Shown: positions 12,076 through 23,432, counted from the first letter of the stretch. The stretch is 36,042 nt of DNA from Prochlorococcus sp. AG-424-M03 (GCA_003213275.1 QCNH01000006.1:1-36042); one strand, 5' to 3'. Made by a program: numbers and translations. The notes: generated by a model from the sequence alone, not told the origin.

Positions 12076-12834
12076 ATGAAAAAAGATAAAGACCCTATCT
12101 CACTATTTAAACAAACTAATTTTTCAAAGACTATTTGGTGGAAACTAAAAGTTAATATTTGTGGATATCAAAATGAAACAGAAAATAAGTTAGTGACAGA
12201 AATCTTTAAAAATAGAATTTTTAAACTGCTTTATCCAAATATTCATCAAGGTACCCATAAATATTCAAGGATACTAGTTCAATTATATGATGATGGTTAC
12301 GTCTGTTGGATAAATTTAGATGGATTGATTATTGAGAAATACGAATTAAGAAAAACTGAGAATTCAAAAAATGAACAGTTCCTTATACAAGATAAAATGG
12401 CTTCAATATTAAAATGGATCAATGATCAAGCTGAGATAACTAATGAATACCTTTGGGGAGGCACATTAGGACCCAATTTTGATTGTTCCGGTTTAATTCA
12501 AACTGCTTTTTTAAAGCATCATATTCATATACCTCGAGACTCTTATCAGATAAAAAGTTTTTGTAAACACCTTTTTTATTTCAAAGAATCTTATGCAGCT
12601 CTCCAACCAGGTGATCTTTTATTTTTTGGACGTGATAAAAAATGTGATCATATTGGAATCTACAAAGGGGATGGATTATATTACCATTGCTCTGGGAAGG
12701 ATTATGGGAGAAATGGCATAGGATTAGATACCCTAAAACAGTCTAATGATAAAATCTCATTGCATTATAAATCAAAACTAATTTCCGCAGGAAGAATAGT
12801 AAGAAATTATAGATGGGATAGAACCATTAGATAG
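12076..12834 (+). CDS. NlpC/P60 family cell-wall peptidase
   Basis: YLWGGTLGPNFDCSGLIQTAF...IPRDSYQI...LQPGDLLFFGRDKKCDHIGIYKGDGLYYHCSG: Cys/His catalytic motifs of NlpC/P60. Confidence 0.88.
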   Translation: MKKDKDPISLFKQTNFSKTIWWKLKVNICGYQNETENKLVTEIFKNRIFKLLYPNIHQGTHKYSRILVQLYDDGYVCWINLDGLIIEKYELRKTENSKNEQFLIQDKMASILKWINDQAEITNEYLWGGTLGPNFDCSGLIQTAFLKHHIHIPRDSYQIKSFCKHLFYFKESYAALQPGDLLFFGRDKKCDHIGIYKGDGLYYHCSGKDYGRNGIGLDTLKQSNDKISLHYKSKLISAGRIVRNYRWDRTIR

Positions 12835-12890
12835 CAGTCTTTTTATTGAATTAAAATATTAAAAATTAATACCTGATTTAAATTTTTAAA

Positions 12891-13481
12891 TTAACCAGTA
12901 GTCCAAATATTCTGAATTAATTGCATGATGTTAGTCAAGTGCAGTGTTCCCACAAGAAGCCATGCAAAAACAGCACCACCACAGCCACCTAGCCAAAATC
13001 CACTCGTAAAATCAGCCCACCCTGATCTAGTAAATAAATCTGCAGGAGGATTATTAACAGTAGCATCAGGAGGTTGAACATTAGGAGCTTTCCCTGGGGC
13101 GTTATACAAAACTAAAAGTGCAGTCAAAATATGAACAGCGCCTATAGCTGCAAGTAATCCTGCGGTTAATGCGAAATCAGAATTTCTTAAAGGACCAGTC
13201 ATAGTAAATGGACCATATAAGAGATAACCAAAAGCTGCTCCAGTTTCTAAGCCTCTAAAATTTGAAGAAATTCCTTCTCTATAAAAAGGCAAATTATTTA
13301 TAAAAGCTTTGGTAAAATAACCACTATTAACTGGCGTAGCTAAATTCCCAACAAACGGATCACTAACTGTTTTAACAGCCCATTGTTCTGCGATACCAAT
13401 ATCTGTAGGTTGAACACTTTGATCTATATATTTTTCAGGAAATTTAGGATTAGCTCCTAATGGTGTTTTTGAATCGCTCAT
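12891..13481 (-). CDS. psaL: Photosystem I subunit XI
   Basis: [52 protein letters not shown], PsaL. Confidence 0.97.
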   Translation of the reverse strand: MSDSKTPLGANPKFPEKYIDQSVQPTDIGIAEQWAVKTVSDPFVGNLATPVNSGYFTKAFINNLPFYREGISSNFRGLETGAAFGYLLYGPFTMTGPLRNSDFALTAGLLAAIGAVHILTALLVLYNAPGKAPNVQPPDATVNNPPADLFTRSGWADFTSGFWLGGCGGAVFAWLLVGTLHLTNIMQLIQNIWTTG

Positions 13482-13512
13482 TTTAAAAAAAAGATAATGT
13501 GATAATAAATTG

Positions 13513-13626
13513 TTATTCAGTAGCTGTTATAAATCTGCCTATTAATACAATAAATACAGCAGGTGCTACCAATCCAATCATGGGAACAAAGATCGAAGGC
13601 AGAAGATTTGAAAATTCAGATGACAT
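13513..13626 (-). CDS. psaI: Photosystem I subunit VIII
   Basis: [37 protein letters not shown]; 37-aa single-TM protein upstream of psaL. The longer ORF start at 13737 is an artefact. Confidence 0.88.
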   Translation of the reverse strand: MSSEFSNLLPSIFVPMIGLVAPAVFIVLIGRFITATE

Positions 13627-13718
13627 AATTCGTTTAACATCTTTAAACACTTTAGTATTTATCTGATAAATAGTGTTAATTTTATTACTGGATGATATAA
13701 AAATTATTAACTTTTTAC

Positions 13719-14099
13719 ATGTTAAATTTATTCGCAATATTACTAATTATTTTCATTGTATTTTTACTATTAAATTTTAAAAAAATAAGGTTTAAAAATT
13801 CAATAAATTTAAAAAACTTGTATTCCAATCAAGTAAAAAATAAGAAAAATAATATATCTAAAAAGAATAGTTTTTCTTATAAGCATGAAGAAAACAAATA
13901 CTCAGTATTTTATAAAAATACTCTAAGAAATAAAATGTTTACTCTATTTCAAGGTAATACAGAGGATAAATTAAAAGCATTAGAAATTGCAGAAGAATTA
14001 GCTGATAAATCAACATTACCAATTTTACGAAAAGGCTTAAGAGATGTTTCTTCGGAGGTAATTAAAATATCAGCTTTTTTAATAAGGAAATTCAAATAA
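13719..14099 (+). CDS. Small hypothetical protein with N-terminal TM and weak HEAT-like C-terminus
   Basis: MLNLFAILLIIFIVFLLLNF..., then EDKLKALEIAEELADKSTLPILRKGLRDVSSEVIKISAFLIRKF. Confidence 0.6.
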   Translation: MLNLFAILLIIFIVFLLLNFKKIRFKNSINLKNLYSNQVKNKKNNISKKNSFSYKHEENKYSVFYKNTLRNKMFTLFQGNTEDKLKALEIAEELADKSTLPILRKGLRDVSSEVIKISAFLIRKFK

Positions 14100-14103
14100 A
14101 AAT

Positions 14104-15066
14104 TTAATTTTTATTTTTACTCATTATTGATCTAACTCTATAAATTGGTCGGCTTTGACTTTCATGATATGTCCTAATTAAAAGTTCGCTTAATAATCCA
14201 AAGCTAAATAATTGAACTCCAGCAATTCCCAATATTAAAGAAAACATTAACATAGGACGATTTCCAATATCATCACCCATTATCTTTAGAACTATCAAAT
14301 AAGAGCTCATTGCAAGGCTAAGTAGTATACTTATAATTCCTAGAAATCCAAATCCATACATAGGTCTTGTTAAAAACTTAGTCATAAACCAAACAGTTAG
14401 TAAATCCATTAAAACTCTAAAAGTCCTATCAATTCCATATTTACTAGATCCATATTTCCGGCTTCTATGATTGACTTTAATTTCCTTTATTCTTGCACCT
14501 TCAATATTTGCTAAAACTGGCAGAAACCTATGGAGTTCACCATATAGCTTAATATCATCTACTATTTCTTTTTTAAAAGCTTTTAATGAACATCCATAGT
14601 CATGCAACTTCAAACCTGTTACCTGAGCTATTAACTTATTGGCTATTTTTGATGGAATCTTCCTGTTAATTAATTTATCTTTTCTGTCAAACCTCCATCC
14701 ACAAATTAAATCATAGCCATTATTTATCTCTGAAATTAATTTAGGAATATCATTTGGGTCGTTCTGTAAATCACCATCCAAAGTAATCAAAATGTCTCCT
14801 GTAGAAAAATCAAAACCAGCTGACATTGCTGCAGTTTGACCATAATTTTTTCGAAGAGAAATTACTGACAATTCTTTAATTTTGAGAGTTAGTTGTTTTA
14901 AAACTTGACTAGTATTATCCTTAGAACCATCATTTACAACAACCAATTCAAAATTAAATTTATTAGCTACCATTACACTTATAACTTCATCCAATAAAAA
15001 ACCAATACTCTCACTTTCATTGAAAACAGGAATAATAATAGAAATTAATTGGTTTATATCTGACAT
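14104..15066 (-). CDS. Family 2 glycosyltransferase (DPM1/GtrB-like, two C-terminal TM helices)
   Basis: ISIIIPVFNESESIGFLLDEV...VVNDGSKDNT...LRKNYGQTAAMSAGFDFSTGDILITLDGDLQNDP. Confidence 0.9.
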   Translation of the reverse strand: MSDINQLISIIIPVFNESESIGFLLDEVISVMVANKFNFELVVVNDGSKDNTSQVLKQLTLKIKELSVISLRKNYGQTAAMSAGFDFSTGDILITLDGDLQNDPNDIPKLISEINNGYDLICGWRFDRKDKLINRKIPSKIANKLIAQVTGLKLHDYGCSLKAFKKEIVDDIKLYGELHRFLPVLANIEGARIKEIKVNHRSRKYGSSKYGIDRTFRVLMDLLTVWFMTKFLTRPMYGFGFLGIISILLSLAMSSYLIVLKIMGDDIGNRPMLMFSLILGIAGVQLFSFGLLSELLIRTYHESQSRPIYRVRSIMSKNKN

Positions 15067-15109
15067 ATTTATTTAATAATAATTCTATAATTTTAACTTA
15101 ATTTAGAAC

Positions 15110-15138
15110 AAAAAAAATCACCACTTGCGTGGTGATTT
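15110..15138 (-). terminator. Rho-independent terminator downstream of psaB
   Basis: Perfect 10-bp stem aaatcaccac (15115-15124) / gtggtgattt (15129-15138), 4-nt loop, followed on the minus strand by a T-run. Confidence 0.88.
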
Positions 15139-15161
15139 GATTATTGTATTTTAAAGAGATT

Positions 15162-17390
15162 TTAACCAAATTTACCGGAAGTTGAAGCAATTACAAATGC
15201 TCCAAAAGTAAGGATGTTTCCAATCGTGAAATGTGCTAAACCAACTAATCTAGCTTGAACAATTGAAAGTGCAACTGGCTTATCTCTCCAACCTACAAGG
15301 TTTGCTATTGGTGTGCGCTGATGTGCCCAAACTAATGTTTCTATTAATTCTTGCCAATAACCACGCCATGAAATTAGGAACATAAATCCAGTAGCCCAAA
15401 CTAGATGGCCAAATAAGAACATCCAGGCCCAAGGAGATAAGGAGTTAACACCAAATGGGTTATATCCGTTGATTAACTGAGACGAATTGAGCCATAGATA
15501 ATCTCTAAACCAACCCATTAAGTAGGTACCTGATTCATTAAATTGAGCCATGTTACCTTGCCAAATTGTTAGATGTTTCCAATGCCAGTAGAAAGTTACC
15601 CATGCCATTAGATTTAATGCCCAGAACATTGCTAGGTACATAGCATCCCAAGAAGAACTATCACAAGTACCACCACGACCTGGACCATCGCAAGGGAAAG
15701 CATAACCTAAATCCTTTTTATCAGGGATTAATTTTGTGCCTCTAGCATCTAATGCTCCTTTTATAAGTATTAGCGCTGTGGTATGAAGTCCAAGTGCTAT
15801 AGCATGATGAACTAAGAAATCAGCTGGTCCAATAGGTAAGAAAGAACTTAGAGCGTCTTGTCTATTGATTAGATCCATCCAATAGTGATTTCCTGGCATA
15901 GAATTAGCTGCTATTGTTGCTGAACTCGTAGGATCAGATAATAAAGCATCGAAGCCATACATCATTTTTCCTTGAGCAGCTTGAACAAACTGAGCAAATA
16001 CAGGTTCAATTAAAATTTGCTTCTCAGGATTTCCAAAAGCTACAACTACATCATTATGAACATAAATTCCTAGTGTATGGAATCCAAGTAACATTGTTAC
16101 CCAACTTAAGTGACTTATTAGTGCTTCTTTAGTTCCTAAAACCCTAGCTAAAACATTATCTTTGTTTAACTCTGGATCATAATCACGAACAAAGAAAATA
16201 GCTCCGTGAGCAAAAGCTCCAACCATTAAGAACATAGCTATGTATTGATGGTGAGTATATAGAGCTGATTGTGTCGTGTAATCCCTAGCAATAAAAGCAT
16301 ATGAAGGAAGAGCTCCCATATGTTGAGCAACTAAAGAAGTAGCGACACCAAGAGATGCTAAAGCTAAACCTAATTGAAAGTGTAGAGAGTTATTAACTGT
16401 CTCATAAATTCCATCATGATTAATTCCGAAACTACCTTTATGAGGGTCATTTGGGTGTCTAGTATTATGGGCTTCAGTAATTTCTTTCAGAGTGTGTCCT
16501 ATTCCAAATGTATTTCTATACATATGGCCAGCAATTACAAAAACACAACCAATTGCAATATGATGATGTGCAATATCAGTAAGCCATAAAGCTTCACTTT
16601 GAGGATGTAGTCCTCCTAAGAAAGTAAAGATTGCTGTTCCAGCTCCCTGAGAAGTTCCAAATACTTGATCTAAAGAATCAGGATTTTGAGCATATGCACC
16701 CCAATTTAAAGTAAAGAAAGGAGCTAATCCTGCAGGATGAGGAAGAACTGTTAACCAATTGTCCCAACCAACATGCTGTCCTCTTGATTCAGGAATTGCG
16801 ACATGAACCAAATGTCCTGTCCAAGCAATACTACTGAAACCAAATAATACAGATAAATGATGGTTTAACTGTGCCTCTGCATTTTTAAACCAAGCTAGTG
16901 TAGGTCTGAATTTAGGCTGTAAATGTAACCAACCAGCAAATAAGACCCAACAAGCTAAAGTACTCATAAATATTGAAGCTTGGAAAAGCTGCTCGTTAGT
17001 TCTCATACCAATTGTGTACCACCAATGGTATAGGCCTGAGTAAGCAATGTTAACTGGACCATTAGCTCCAGCTTGGGTCATTGCTTCTGTTATGCCAGTT
17101 CCGAAATGAGGATCCCAAATTGCATGGGCAATTGGACGGACATGAGTTGGATCAAGTACAAATTGCTCAAAGTTACCCTGCCAAGCGACATGGAATAGAT
17201 TACCAGCTACCCAAAGGGCAATAATTGCGAGATGACCAAAATGTGTAGAGAAAAGCTTCTGATAAAGCTTCTCTTCGGTCATTCCATCATGACTCTCAAA
17301 GTCATGAGCTGTTGCTATTCCGTACCATATTCGGCGGGTTGTCGGGTCCTGAGCTAGACCCTGGTTAAATGATGGAAATTTTGTTGCCAT
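15162..17390 (-). CDS. psaB: Photosystem I P700 apoprotein A2
   Basis: [55 protein letters not shown] Fe-S binding loop. Confidence 0.98.
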   Translation of the reverse strand: MATKFPSFNQGLAQDPTTRRIWYGIATAHDFESHDGMTEEKLYQKLFSTHFGHLAIIALWVAGNLFHVAWQGNFEQFVLDPTHVRPIAHAIWDPHFGTGITEAMTQAGANGPVNIAYSGLYHWWYTIGMRTNEQLFQASIFMSTLACWVLFAGWLHLQPKFRPTLAWFKNAEAQLNHHLSVLFGFSSIAWTGHLVHVAIPESRGQHVGWDNWLTVLPHPAGLAPFFTLNWGAYAQNPDSLDQVFGTSQGAGTAIFTFLGGLHPQSEALWLTDIAHHHIAIGCVFVIAGHMYRNTFGIGHTLKEITEAHNTRHPNDPHKGSFGINHDGIYETVNNSLHFQLGLALASLGVATSLVAQHMGALPSYAFIARDYTTQSALYTHHQYIAMFLMVGAFAHGAIFFVRDYDPELNKDNVLARVLGTKEALISHLSWVTMLLGFHTLGIYVHNDVVVAFGNPEKQILIEPVFAQFVQAAQGKMMYGFDALLSDPTSSATIAANSMPGNHYWMDLINRQDALSSFLPIGPADFLVHHAIALGLHTTALILIKGALDARGTKLIPDKKDLGYAFPCDGPGRGGTCDSSSWDAMYLAMFWALNLMAWVTFYWHWKHLTIWQGNMAQFNESGTYLMGWFRDYLWLNSSQLINGYNPFGVNSLSPWAWMFLFGHLVWATGFMFLISWRGYWQELIETLVWAHQRTPIANLVGWRDKPVALSIVQARLVGLAHFTIGNILTFGAFVIASTSGKFG

Positions 17391-17417
17391 TGAATTAAAA
17401 AGGTGAAGTTCAGGTAA

Positions 17418-19721
17418 TTAGCCGAGCCCGAAAAGGCGAGCATGGAAGAAGGCCCAAGTAGTTGCTATACCTCCTAGAAGGAAGTGAGCTACACCAACAG
17501 CTCTACCTTGAGTAATTGAAAGTGCTCTAGGTTGTATTGTTGGGGCAACTTTAAGCTTGTTATGAGCCCATACTATTGATTCGAATAATTCTTGCCAATA
17601 GCCTCTTCCACTGAATAAGAACATCAAGCTAAACGCCCATATGAAGTGAGCTCCTAAGAACATCAAGCCATACATACTAATAGCTTCACCGTAACTTGTT
17701 AGTACTTGAGATGATTGAGCCCATAGGAAGTCCCTTAGCCAACCATTAATAGTGATAGCGCTTTGAGAGAAGTTTCCTCCTGTAAGTCCCCAAACATCAC
17801 TTTGCATTTTCCAAGAGAAGTGGAATATAACAATTGATATACAGTTATACATCCAGAAAAGAGCTAAAAATACATGGTCCCAAGATGAAACCTGACAAGT
17901 ACCTCCTCTTCCTGGACCATCACATGGGAATCTAAATCCAAGAGATGCTTTATCTGGAATTAGTCTTGAACTTCTAGAGTAAAGTACTCCTTTTAAAAGA
18001 ATTAATACGACTACGTGAATTTGAAAAGCATGAATGTGATGGATCATCAAATCAGCAGTTCCAAGTTGAATTGGAGCAATTGCTACTTTCCCACCTACTT
18101 CAACTACATTACCGTTAAAAACTTCACTTAAAACTTTATGAGGTAATCCCTCTGGAGTACCAGCTAAAATTGAGGTTCCTACAGCAGAAGCCTGAATACT
18201 TTGAATCCACTGAGCAAAAATTGGCTGTAATTGGATTGCATTATCACTAAACATATCCTGAGGTCTACCTAAAGCTCTCATAGTATCGTTGTGAATATAA
18301 AGTCCGAAACTATGGAAACCTAACCACATACACACCCAGTTCAGATGACTTATTAAGGCATCTCTCGCTTTTAAAATCCTATCTAAAACGTTATCAATAT
18401 GTTTTGCTGGATCATAGTCTCTAACCATCGCTATACCAGCATGAGCACCAGCTCCAACTATAAATAAAGCTCCTATCCACATATGATGGGTAAATAAACC
18501 CAGAACAGTCATATAATCTGTAGCTATATATGGATATGGAGGCAGCGCATACATATGATGAGCAATCAAGATGCTAAGAGAACCTAGACATGCAAGGTTA
18601 ACAGATAGCTGTGCGTGTCTACTTTCAGCCATGAACTCGTAAAGACCTTGATGTCCTTTTGGTGCTGGAAATAGAATTGGATCTCCTTGAGCACCTTCTA
18701 AAATCTCTTTCATACTTGAACCAATTCCATAATTAGTTCTATATAAATGACCTCCAATTATAGCAATTACACCAAAAGCTAAATGATGATGAGCAATATC
18801 AGTCATCCACAAACTTCCAGTAACAGGGTTCAAACCTCCGTTAAATGTTAAGAAATCTGAGAAAGCAAACCAATTAAGACTAAAGAAATTACCAACTCCA
18901 CTAGCTAATCCAGGAAAAATCTGTCCTGCTATCTGGGGATCACAAAGCTGATGAGGCATTGGCATGTCAGCAATACTTGCAATCTTTTGACCGTTGATAA
19001 CTAAAGGTGATCCAGCGTCAATGGCATCAAGCAATGCAGATGTTGGGGCACCTATATGAATACAATGTCCTGCCCAAGCTAATGATCCAAGACCAACCAA
19101 ACCTGCTTGATGGTGATTTAGCATTGACTCAACATTTTGGAACCATTCCATTTTTGGAGCAGCCTTGTGATAATGGTAGATACCTCCATGAAGCATAAGC
19201 GCAGCCATGACTACAGCTCCTATTGCTAAAGCCATTAACTCACTTTCGTTAGTAATACCCCAAGCTCTCCACATATGAAAAATTCCAGAGCTTATTTGAA
19301 TCCCGTTGTAATCAGCACCAAGATTACCGTTTAGCATCTCTTGGCCGACAACTGCCCAAACTTGCTGAGCGCCTGGTTTAACATTAGTTGGATCTGCTAA
19401 CCAACCTGTGTAATTTGAAAATCTTGCTCCATGGAAGAATGCTGCACTCATCCATATAAAAATGATTGCAAGATGTCCAAAGTGAGCTGAGAAGATTTTT
19501 CTTGTTGCTTCTTCAGCATCGCCAGTATGCACATCAAAATCATGTGCATCTGCATGCAAATTCCAGATCCAAGTTGTAGTTTTTGGACCCTTAGATAATT
19601 TAGTAGACCAGAAACCTGGCTTATCTAATTTGGCAAAATCAATAGGTCTTGGGTCAGCCTTTACAGGATCTTCCAAAACTTTTTTGTTTGTTTCTCCACT
19701 TTCTGGTGGGCTGATGGTCAT
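17418..19721 (-). CDS. psaA: Photosystem I P700 apoprotein A1
   Basis: 767 aa; [29 protein letters not shown]; directly upstream of psaB. Confidence 0.98.
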   Translation of the reverse strand: MTISPPESGETNKKVLEDPVKADPRPIDFAKLDKPGFWSTKLSKGPKTTTWIWNLHADAHDFDVHTGDAEEATRKIFSAHFGHLAIIFIWMSAAFFHGARFSNYTGWLADPTNVKPGAQQVWAVVGQEMLNGNLGADYNGIQISSGIFHMWRAWGITNESELMALAIGAVVMAALMLHGGIYHYHKAAPKMEWFQNVESMLNHHQAGLVGLGSLAWAGHCIHIGAPTSALLDAIDAGSPLVINGQKIASIADMPMPHQLCDPQIAGQIFPGLASGVGNFFSLNWFAFSDFLTFNGGLNPVTGSLWMTDIAHHHLAFGVIAIIGGHLYRTNYGIGSSMKEILEGAQGDPILFPAPKGHQGLYEFMAESRHAQLSVNLACLGSLSILIAHHMYALPPYPYIATDYMTVLGLFTHHMWIGALFIVGAGAHAGIAMVRDYDPAKHIDNVLDRILKARDALISHLNWVCMWLGFHSFGLYIHNDTMRALGRPQDMFSDNAIQLQPIFAQWIQSIQASAVGTSILAGTPEGLPHKVLSEVFNGNVVEVGGKVAIAPIQLGTADLMIHHIHAFQIHVVVLILLKGVLYSRSSRLIPDKASLGFRFPCDGPGRGGTCQVSSWDHVFLALFWMYNCISIVIFHFSWKMQSDVWGLTGGNFSQSAITINGWLRDFLWAQSSQVLTSYGEAISMYGLMFLGAHFIWAFSLMFLFSGRGYWQELFESIVWAHNKLKVAPTIQPRALSITQGRAVGVAHFLLGGIATTWAFFHARLFGLG

Positions 19722-20053
19722 CTAGCACCTCGAAAATAATTGACATTAAAGCCGATAGATTGAATCTTGAACTTATTCATAAATAATAATCTTCAAGAAA
19801 ACGAATCTTTCAAACTTTAGATATTCGTTTCAAAAATAATAAGGCAAAGATTCTTTCGATATGCATTAACGTAACAAATGTTCTAATGATTGTTACTATA
19901 TGAATATTTTGTAAAATTCTTGCCTATTAAAGATTTATGGGTAGTTTTGCTAAATTTCATAAAAATTCCTTAATTTTTTTTTTATATTTCAAGCAAAATT
20001 TTTAAATACTGCGACATTATATAATTTCAAAATACCAAACAATAATTTCTGAT

Positions 20054-21874
20054 TTGGAAGGAATCGCAATAGGTCTATCTAGTAAATCAAAAGAAACTTT
20101 AAGAAGACTTAAAAAAACCGAATTTGTTAAAGAGATATATATTGCAAGCTCTTCAAAAGATAATGAAAGAGAAAATGAACTTATTGAAGTAAAAAAGCCA
20201 AGAGAAATCTTACTAAAAAAATGGCCAGAACTAGATTTAATAATTTTTATTGGTTCAATTGGTGCATCAGTACGTATTATAAAATCTTTTTTAACCTCTA
20301 AAGATAAAGATCCAGGCGTAATCATAATAGATAACAAATGTTCCAAGATAGTGCCTTTAATTGGTTTACATCAGTCGAATACTCAAAATATCGCATTTCA
20401 AATTTCTAAATTATTTGGGGGCCAAATAATAGAAACTAATAATTCAAATGATCACAACTTCTTAAATCTTGATGCATTTGGAAATCAATGGGGGTGGAAA
20501 AGATCTGGGAAAATACAAAACTGGTCAAAACTAGTAATCAAACAAGCTAAGAACGAAGAAATATTTTGCAAACAATTATCTGGTAATAGTTTATGGAGAA
20601 CTTCCGAATCAGGAAAGATTATTAATCAAATTCATGAAAATGAAACTGACAAACCAGATTCAACATTTCATGTGAGTATATTCGAAAATCATGAAACAAC
20701 TTGGCATCCGCGCGTACTATGGATTGGCATTGGTTGCGAAAGAAATACCTGCAAAGAATTAATAGCAAATTCTTTAAAAATTTCTTTGGAGTCAGGAAAT
20801 TTATCACATCATTCAATTGCGGGATTTGCAACTATTGATATTAAAAAGGATGAGCAAGGAATTTTAGAACTTGCTAAAGAAAATAACTTGCCTATCAAAT
20901 TTTTTAATAAAGCAGATCTTTCAAAAATAATTGTTCCAAATCCATCAAATTTAGTACACAAGGAAATAGGCACATCTTCTGTAGCAGAAGCATCTTGCTT
21001 AATCGCAGCAGGAGAAGAATCAAAATTATTAAAAGAAAAAAGAATTTTTAAAGATAAAGATTTTCCAAAAAGTAAATCTGGCGCAGTAACTATCGCTATA
21101 GCAGAATCAAAAAATCAATATTATCCAACCAATGGCGAAATTCATATTATTGGAAGTGGGCCTGGAGATATTTCTTTCCTAACCAATAATGCAAGAAAAG
21201 CACTTTCGAAATGTACTGTTTGGATTGGATACAAAATGTATTTAGATTTAATTAAACCCATAAAAAGAAGTGACCAAGTTTTAATTGAAAGTAAACTTAC
21301 TGAAGAAAAAGAAAGATGCAGCAAAGCAATTAAACTAGCAGAGGAAGGAATAAAAGTAGCTTTAATTTCCTCAGGTGAATCTGGATTTTATGGTATGGCT
21401 GGTTTACTTTTAGAATTACTTCAGACAATCAAAAAAGAATATAGACCTTATTTTGAAGTACATCCTGGTATAAGTAGTCTGCAATTAGCAGCTGCGCTTA
21501 GTGGAGCGCCACTAATGAATGACTTTTGTTCAATAAGCTTAAGTGATAAGTTAACACCTTGGTCTTTAATAGAAAAAAGAATTAAAGGAGCTCTATTAGG
21601 TGACTTTGTCATAGCTTTGTTTAATCCTCAATCGATTGAAAGAAATTGGCAGTTAAAAAGTGCGATTGATCTATGTTTACAGTCTAGGTCAGTGGATACA
21701 CCCGTTTTAATAGCTAGACAAGTTGGGAGAGAAAATCAATCCAAAAAATTTTTTACTTTGAACACCATCCCTTTTAAGGAAATCGATATGTTGTCAATAA
21801 TTATTGTTGGCAATTCCCAAACAACTTTAATAGATGAAATATTTCTTACTCCTAGAGGATATTTACAAAATTAG
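20054..21874 (+). CDS. cobJ: CbiG-CobJ (CbiH) fusion, precorrin-3B C17-methyltransferase (TTG start)
   Basis: N-terminal CbiG-like region (WIGIGCERNTCKELI...SIAGFATIDIKKDE) and C-terminal tetrapyrrole methylase (GEIHIIGSGPGDISFLTNNARKAL...SSGESGFYGMAGLLLELL). Confidence 0.88.
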   Translation: MEGIAIGLSSKSKETLRRLKKTEFVKEIYIASSSKDNERENELIEVKKPREILLKKWPELDLIIFIGSIGASVRIIKSFLTSKDKDPGVIIIDNKCSKIVPLIGLHQSNTQNIAFQISKLFGGQIIETNNSNDHNFLNLDAFGNQWGWKRSGKIQNWSKLVIKQAKNEEIFCKQLSGNSLWRTSESGKIINQIHENETDKPDSTFHVSIFENHETTWHPRVLWIGIGCERNTCKELIANSLKISLESGNLSHHSIAGFATIDIKKDEQGILELAKENNLPIKFFNKADLSKIIVPNPSNLVHKEIGTSSVAEASCLIAAGEESKLLKEKRIFKDKDFPKSKSGAVTIAIAESKNQYYPTNGEIHIIGSGPGDISFLTNNARKALSKCTVWIGYKMYLDLIKPIKRSDQVLIESKLTEEKERCSKAIKLAEEGIKVALISSGESGFYGMAGLLLELLQTIKKEYRPYFEVHPGISSLQLAAALSGAPLMNDFCSISLSDKLTPWSLIEKRIKGALLGDFVIALFNPQSIERNWQLKSAIDLCLQSRSVDTPVLIARQVGRENQSKKFFTLNTIPFKEIDMLSIIIVGNSQTTLIDEIFLTPRGYLQN

Positions 21875-21967
21875 GCTTAATATAATTCATCATTAATCAT
21901 AGAGAGTTTTTCTTTGCTTTTTTCTAATAAGAATACTAATCTTTTATAAAAAGCATTAAAAAATTCA

Positions 21968-22756
21968 TTGAAAAATATTGGTTTAATTTTATTCGACATA
22001 GATGGTGTAATACGTAGTGTAGAGAATAGTTATAGGCTTTCACTAAAAAAAACAGTGTACAAATTTTCAGGATGGGAGCCAAGTTATATAGATATTGATA
22101 ACGCAAAAAATGAAGGGATCTGGAATAATGACTGGGATTTAAGTTTGGAACTTATAAAAAGATGTATAAAAAAAGAAAACTTAAACCTTGAAATACCTTC
22201 AAGAGAAGAAATAGTTAAATGTTTTGAAGAGTTTTACTTTGGAGGCGATCCAAATAAAGATAGTCTGTATTGGAATGGATTCATAACAAATGAAGAGTTA
22301 TTAGTTAATAAAAAGTTTTTTGATTTATTGCAAAGCAATGGGTTAATTTGGGGTTTTGTGAGTGGTGCAGAGTCTGCTTCGGCAAAATTTGTTTTAGAAA
22401 AAAGACTTGGACTAAAATCGCCCCCATTAATATCAATGGGAGATGCTCCTGATAAGCCAGATCCTCAAGGTTTTATTTCCTTATCAAAAAAGCTTCTTGG
22501 AAATAAACTTGGAGTATCAAATATACCCATTGCATATGTGGGTGATACTGTTGCAGATATAAATACAGTTATCAATGCTAGAAAAGAAATACCATCTCAG
22601 AAATTTATAAGTATTGGGCTAGCCCCACCTCATTTACATTTAAAGTCTCGATTAAAAGAACGTAATTTATACGAAAAAAATCTACTAAAAGCAGGGGCTG
22701 ACTTGATTTTAAATACGATTAATGACCTAATAAATATTAATCTTGACTCTTTTTAA
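21968..22756 (+). CDS. HAD-superfamily hydrolase (cyanobacterial TIGR01548-like)
   Basis: IGLILFDIDGVIRSVENSYRLSLKKTV (DxDGV motif I), YVGDTVADINTVINAR (motif III). Confidence 0.82.
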   Translation: MKNIGLILFDIDGVIRSVENSYRLSLKKTVYKFSGWEPSYIDIDNAKNEGIWNNDWDLSLELIKRCIKKENLNLEIPSREEIVKCFEEFYFGGDPNKDSLYWNGFITNEELLVNKKFFDLLQSNGLIWGFVSGAESASAKFVLEKRLGLKSPPLISMGDAPDKPDPQGFISLSKKLLGNKLGVSNIPIAYVGDTVADINTVINARKEIPSQKFISIGLAPPHLHLKSRLKERNLYEKNLLKAGADLILNTINDLININLDSF

Positions 22757-22826
22757 AAAATTATAAATTAAAAAAAATTTCTCTATATTATTGACGGAGA
22801 GGGAGTTACTAGGACGATAAAAATAT

Positions 22827-22846
22827 GAGACTTATAGAGACTTATA
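22827..22846 (+). repeat. Tandem 10-mer GAGACTTATA x2
   Basis: gagacttatagagacttata read directly. Confidence 0.9.
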
Positions 22847-22883
22847 GGAACTTTTAGATACTAATTTTAGTTTTTGTTTAGGC

Positions 22884-22907
22884 GTTCGCCACACCATTCG
22901 CCACACC
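22884..22907 (+). repeat. Tandem 12-mer (G/A)TTCGCCACACC x2
   Basis: gttcgccacaccattcgccacacc. Confidence 0.95.
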
Positions 22908-22955
22908 AAAAATGACCTTAAAAAAAGAGTTCATTAGGATACATAAATCCTTGAG

Positions 22956-22975
22956 AGTAGTAAGCGTTTCATTTA
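22956..22975 (-). repeat. 20-mer boundary repeat copy A (AGTAGTAAGCGTTTCATTTA on +)
   Basis: Identical to copy C at 23919-23938; overlaps the ycf66-like stop codon (ATGA). Confidence 0.9.
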
Positions 22976-23367
22976 TTTTCCTCTACTGAATCATCAGGTT
23001 GAGAATCTACAACAATTGCTGCCGTTGCTCTGCCTGTCCTTTTCCTCCATCCTTGATAGTCGTCAATAAATGATGGCACCATTTCTACTGCAATACCTCC
23101 AGCTAATAAAGCACATGCAAACTGTAGTATTGGATCTAATCTCCAACCTTGAAAGAAGAAAACGACTCCAGCTAATGGGATAAAAAAAGCCCTCCCAATC
23201 GTTTGAAAAATTATAAAAAAAGTTTTGATTAGTACTCTTGGTGATGTATCTGCTCTTCGATTTAAAACAAACCAAATACGAAAGATTCCTGAGGTTACAG
23301 CAGGAATCCATAATAAAACTAATAATAGTCCAACAATAGAAGCCCAGTTCAAAGAAGCATTAAGCAT
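22969..23367 (-). CDS. ycf66: Ycf66 family membrane protein
   Basis: MLNASLNWASIVGLLLVLLW...FFQGWRLDPILQFACALLAGGIAVEM; FFQGWRLDPILQF is the characteristic Ycf66 stretch. Confidence 0.75.
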   Translation of the reverse strand: MLNASLNWASIVGLLLVLLWIPAVTSGIFRIWFVLNRRADTSPRVLIKTFFIIFQTIGRAFFIPLAGVVFFFQGWRLDPILQFACALLAGGIAVEMVPSFIDDYQGWRKRTGRATAAIVVDSQPDDSVEENK

Positions 23368-23375
23368 AAAAAAAG

Positions 23376-23411
23376 GAGCTAATTGCCCCTTATTTTAGAT
23401 CGACTGTCAAT
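23376..23411 (-). terminator. 36-bp repeat copy 1; contains Rho-independent terminator for the minus-strand 23450-23935 gene
   Basis: Minus strand AAGGGGC-AATTA-GCTCCTT followed by T7: 7-bp stem with one G-U. 34/36 identical to 24511-24546. Confidence 0.7.
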
Positions 23412-23432
23412 CGTATTTAATTTAGCGGTGCA

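Noticed and set aside
19007-19198. Plus-strand ORF inside psaA
   Set aside because: Antisense shadow ORF; no independent support.
20017-20346. Minus-strand ORF overlapping cbiG-cobJ start (also 20622-20831, 21142-21324)
   Set aside because: Shadow ORFs on the opposite strand of a recognised coding sequence.
23063-23311. 82-aa minus-strand ORF overlapping ycf66 in another frame
   Set aside because: The Ycf66 frame has recognisable family motifs; this frame does not.
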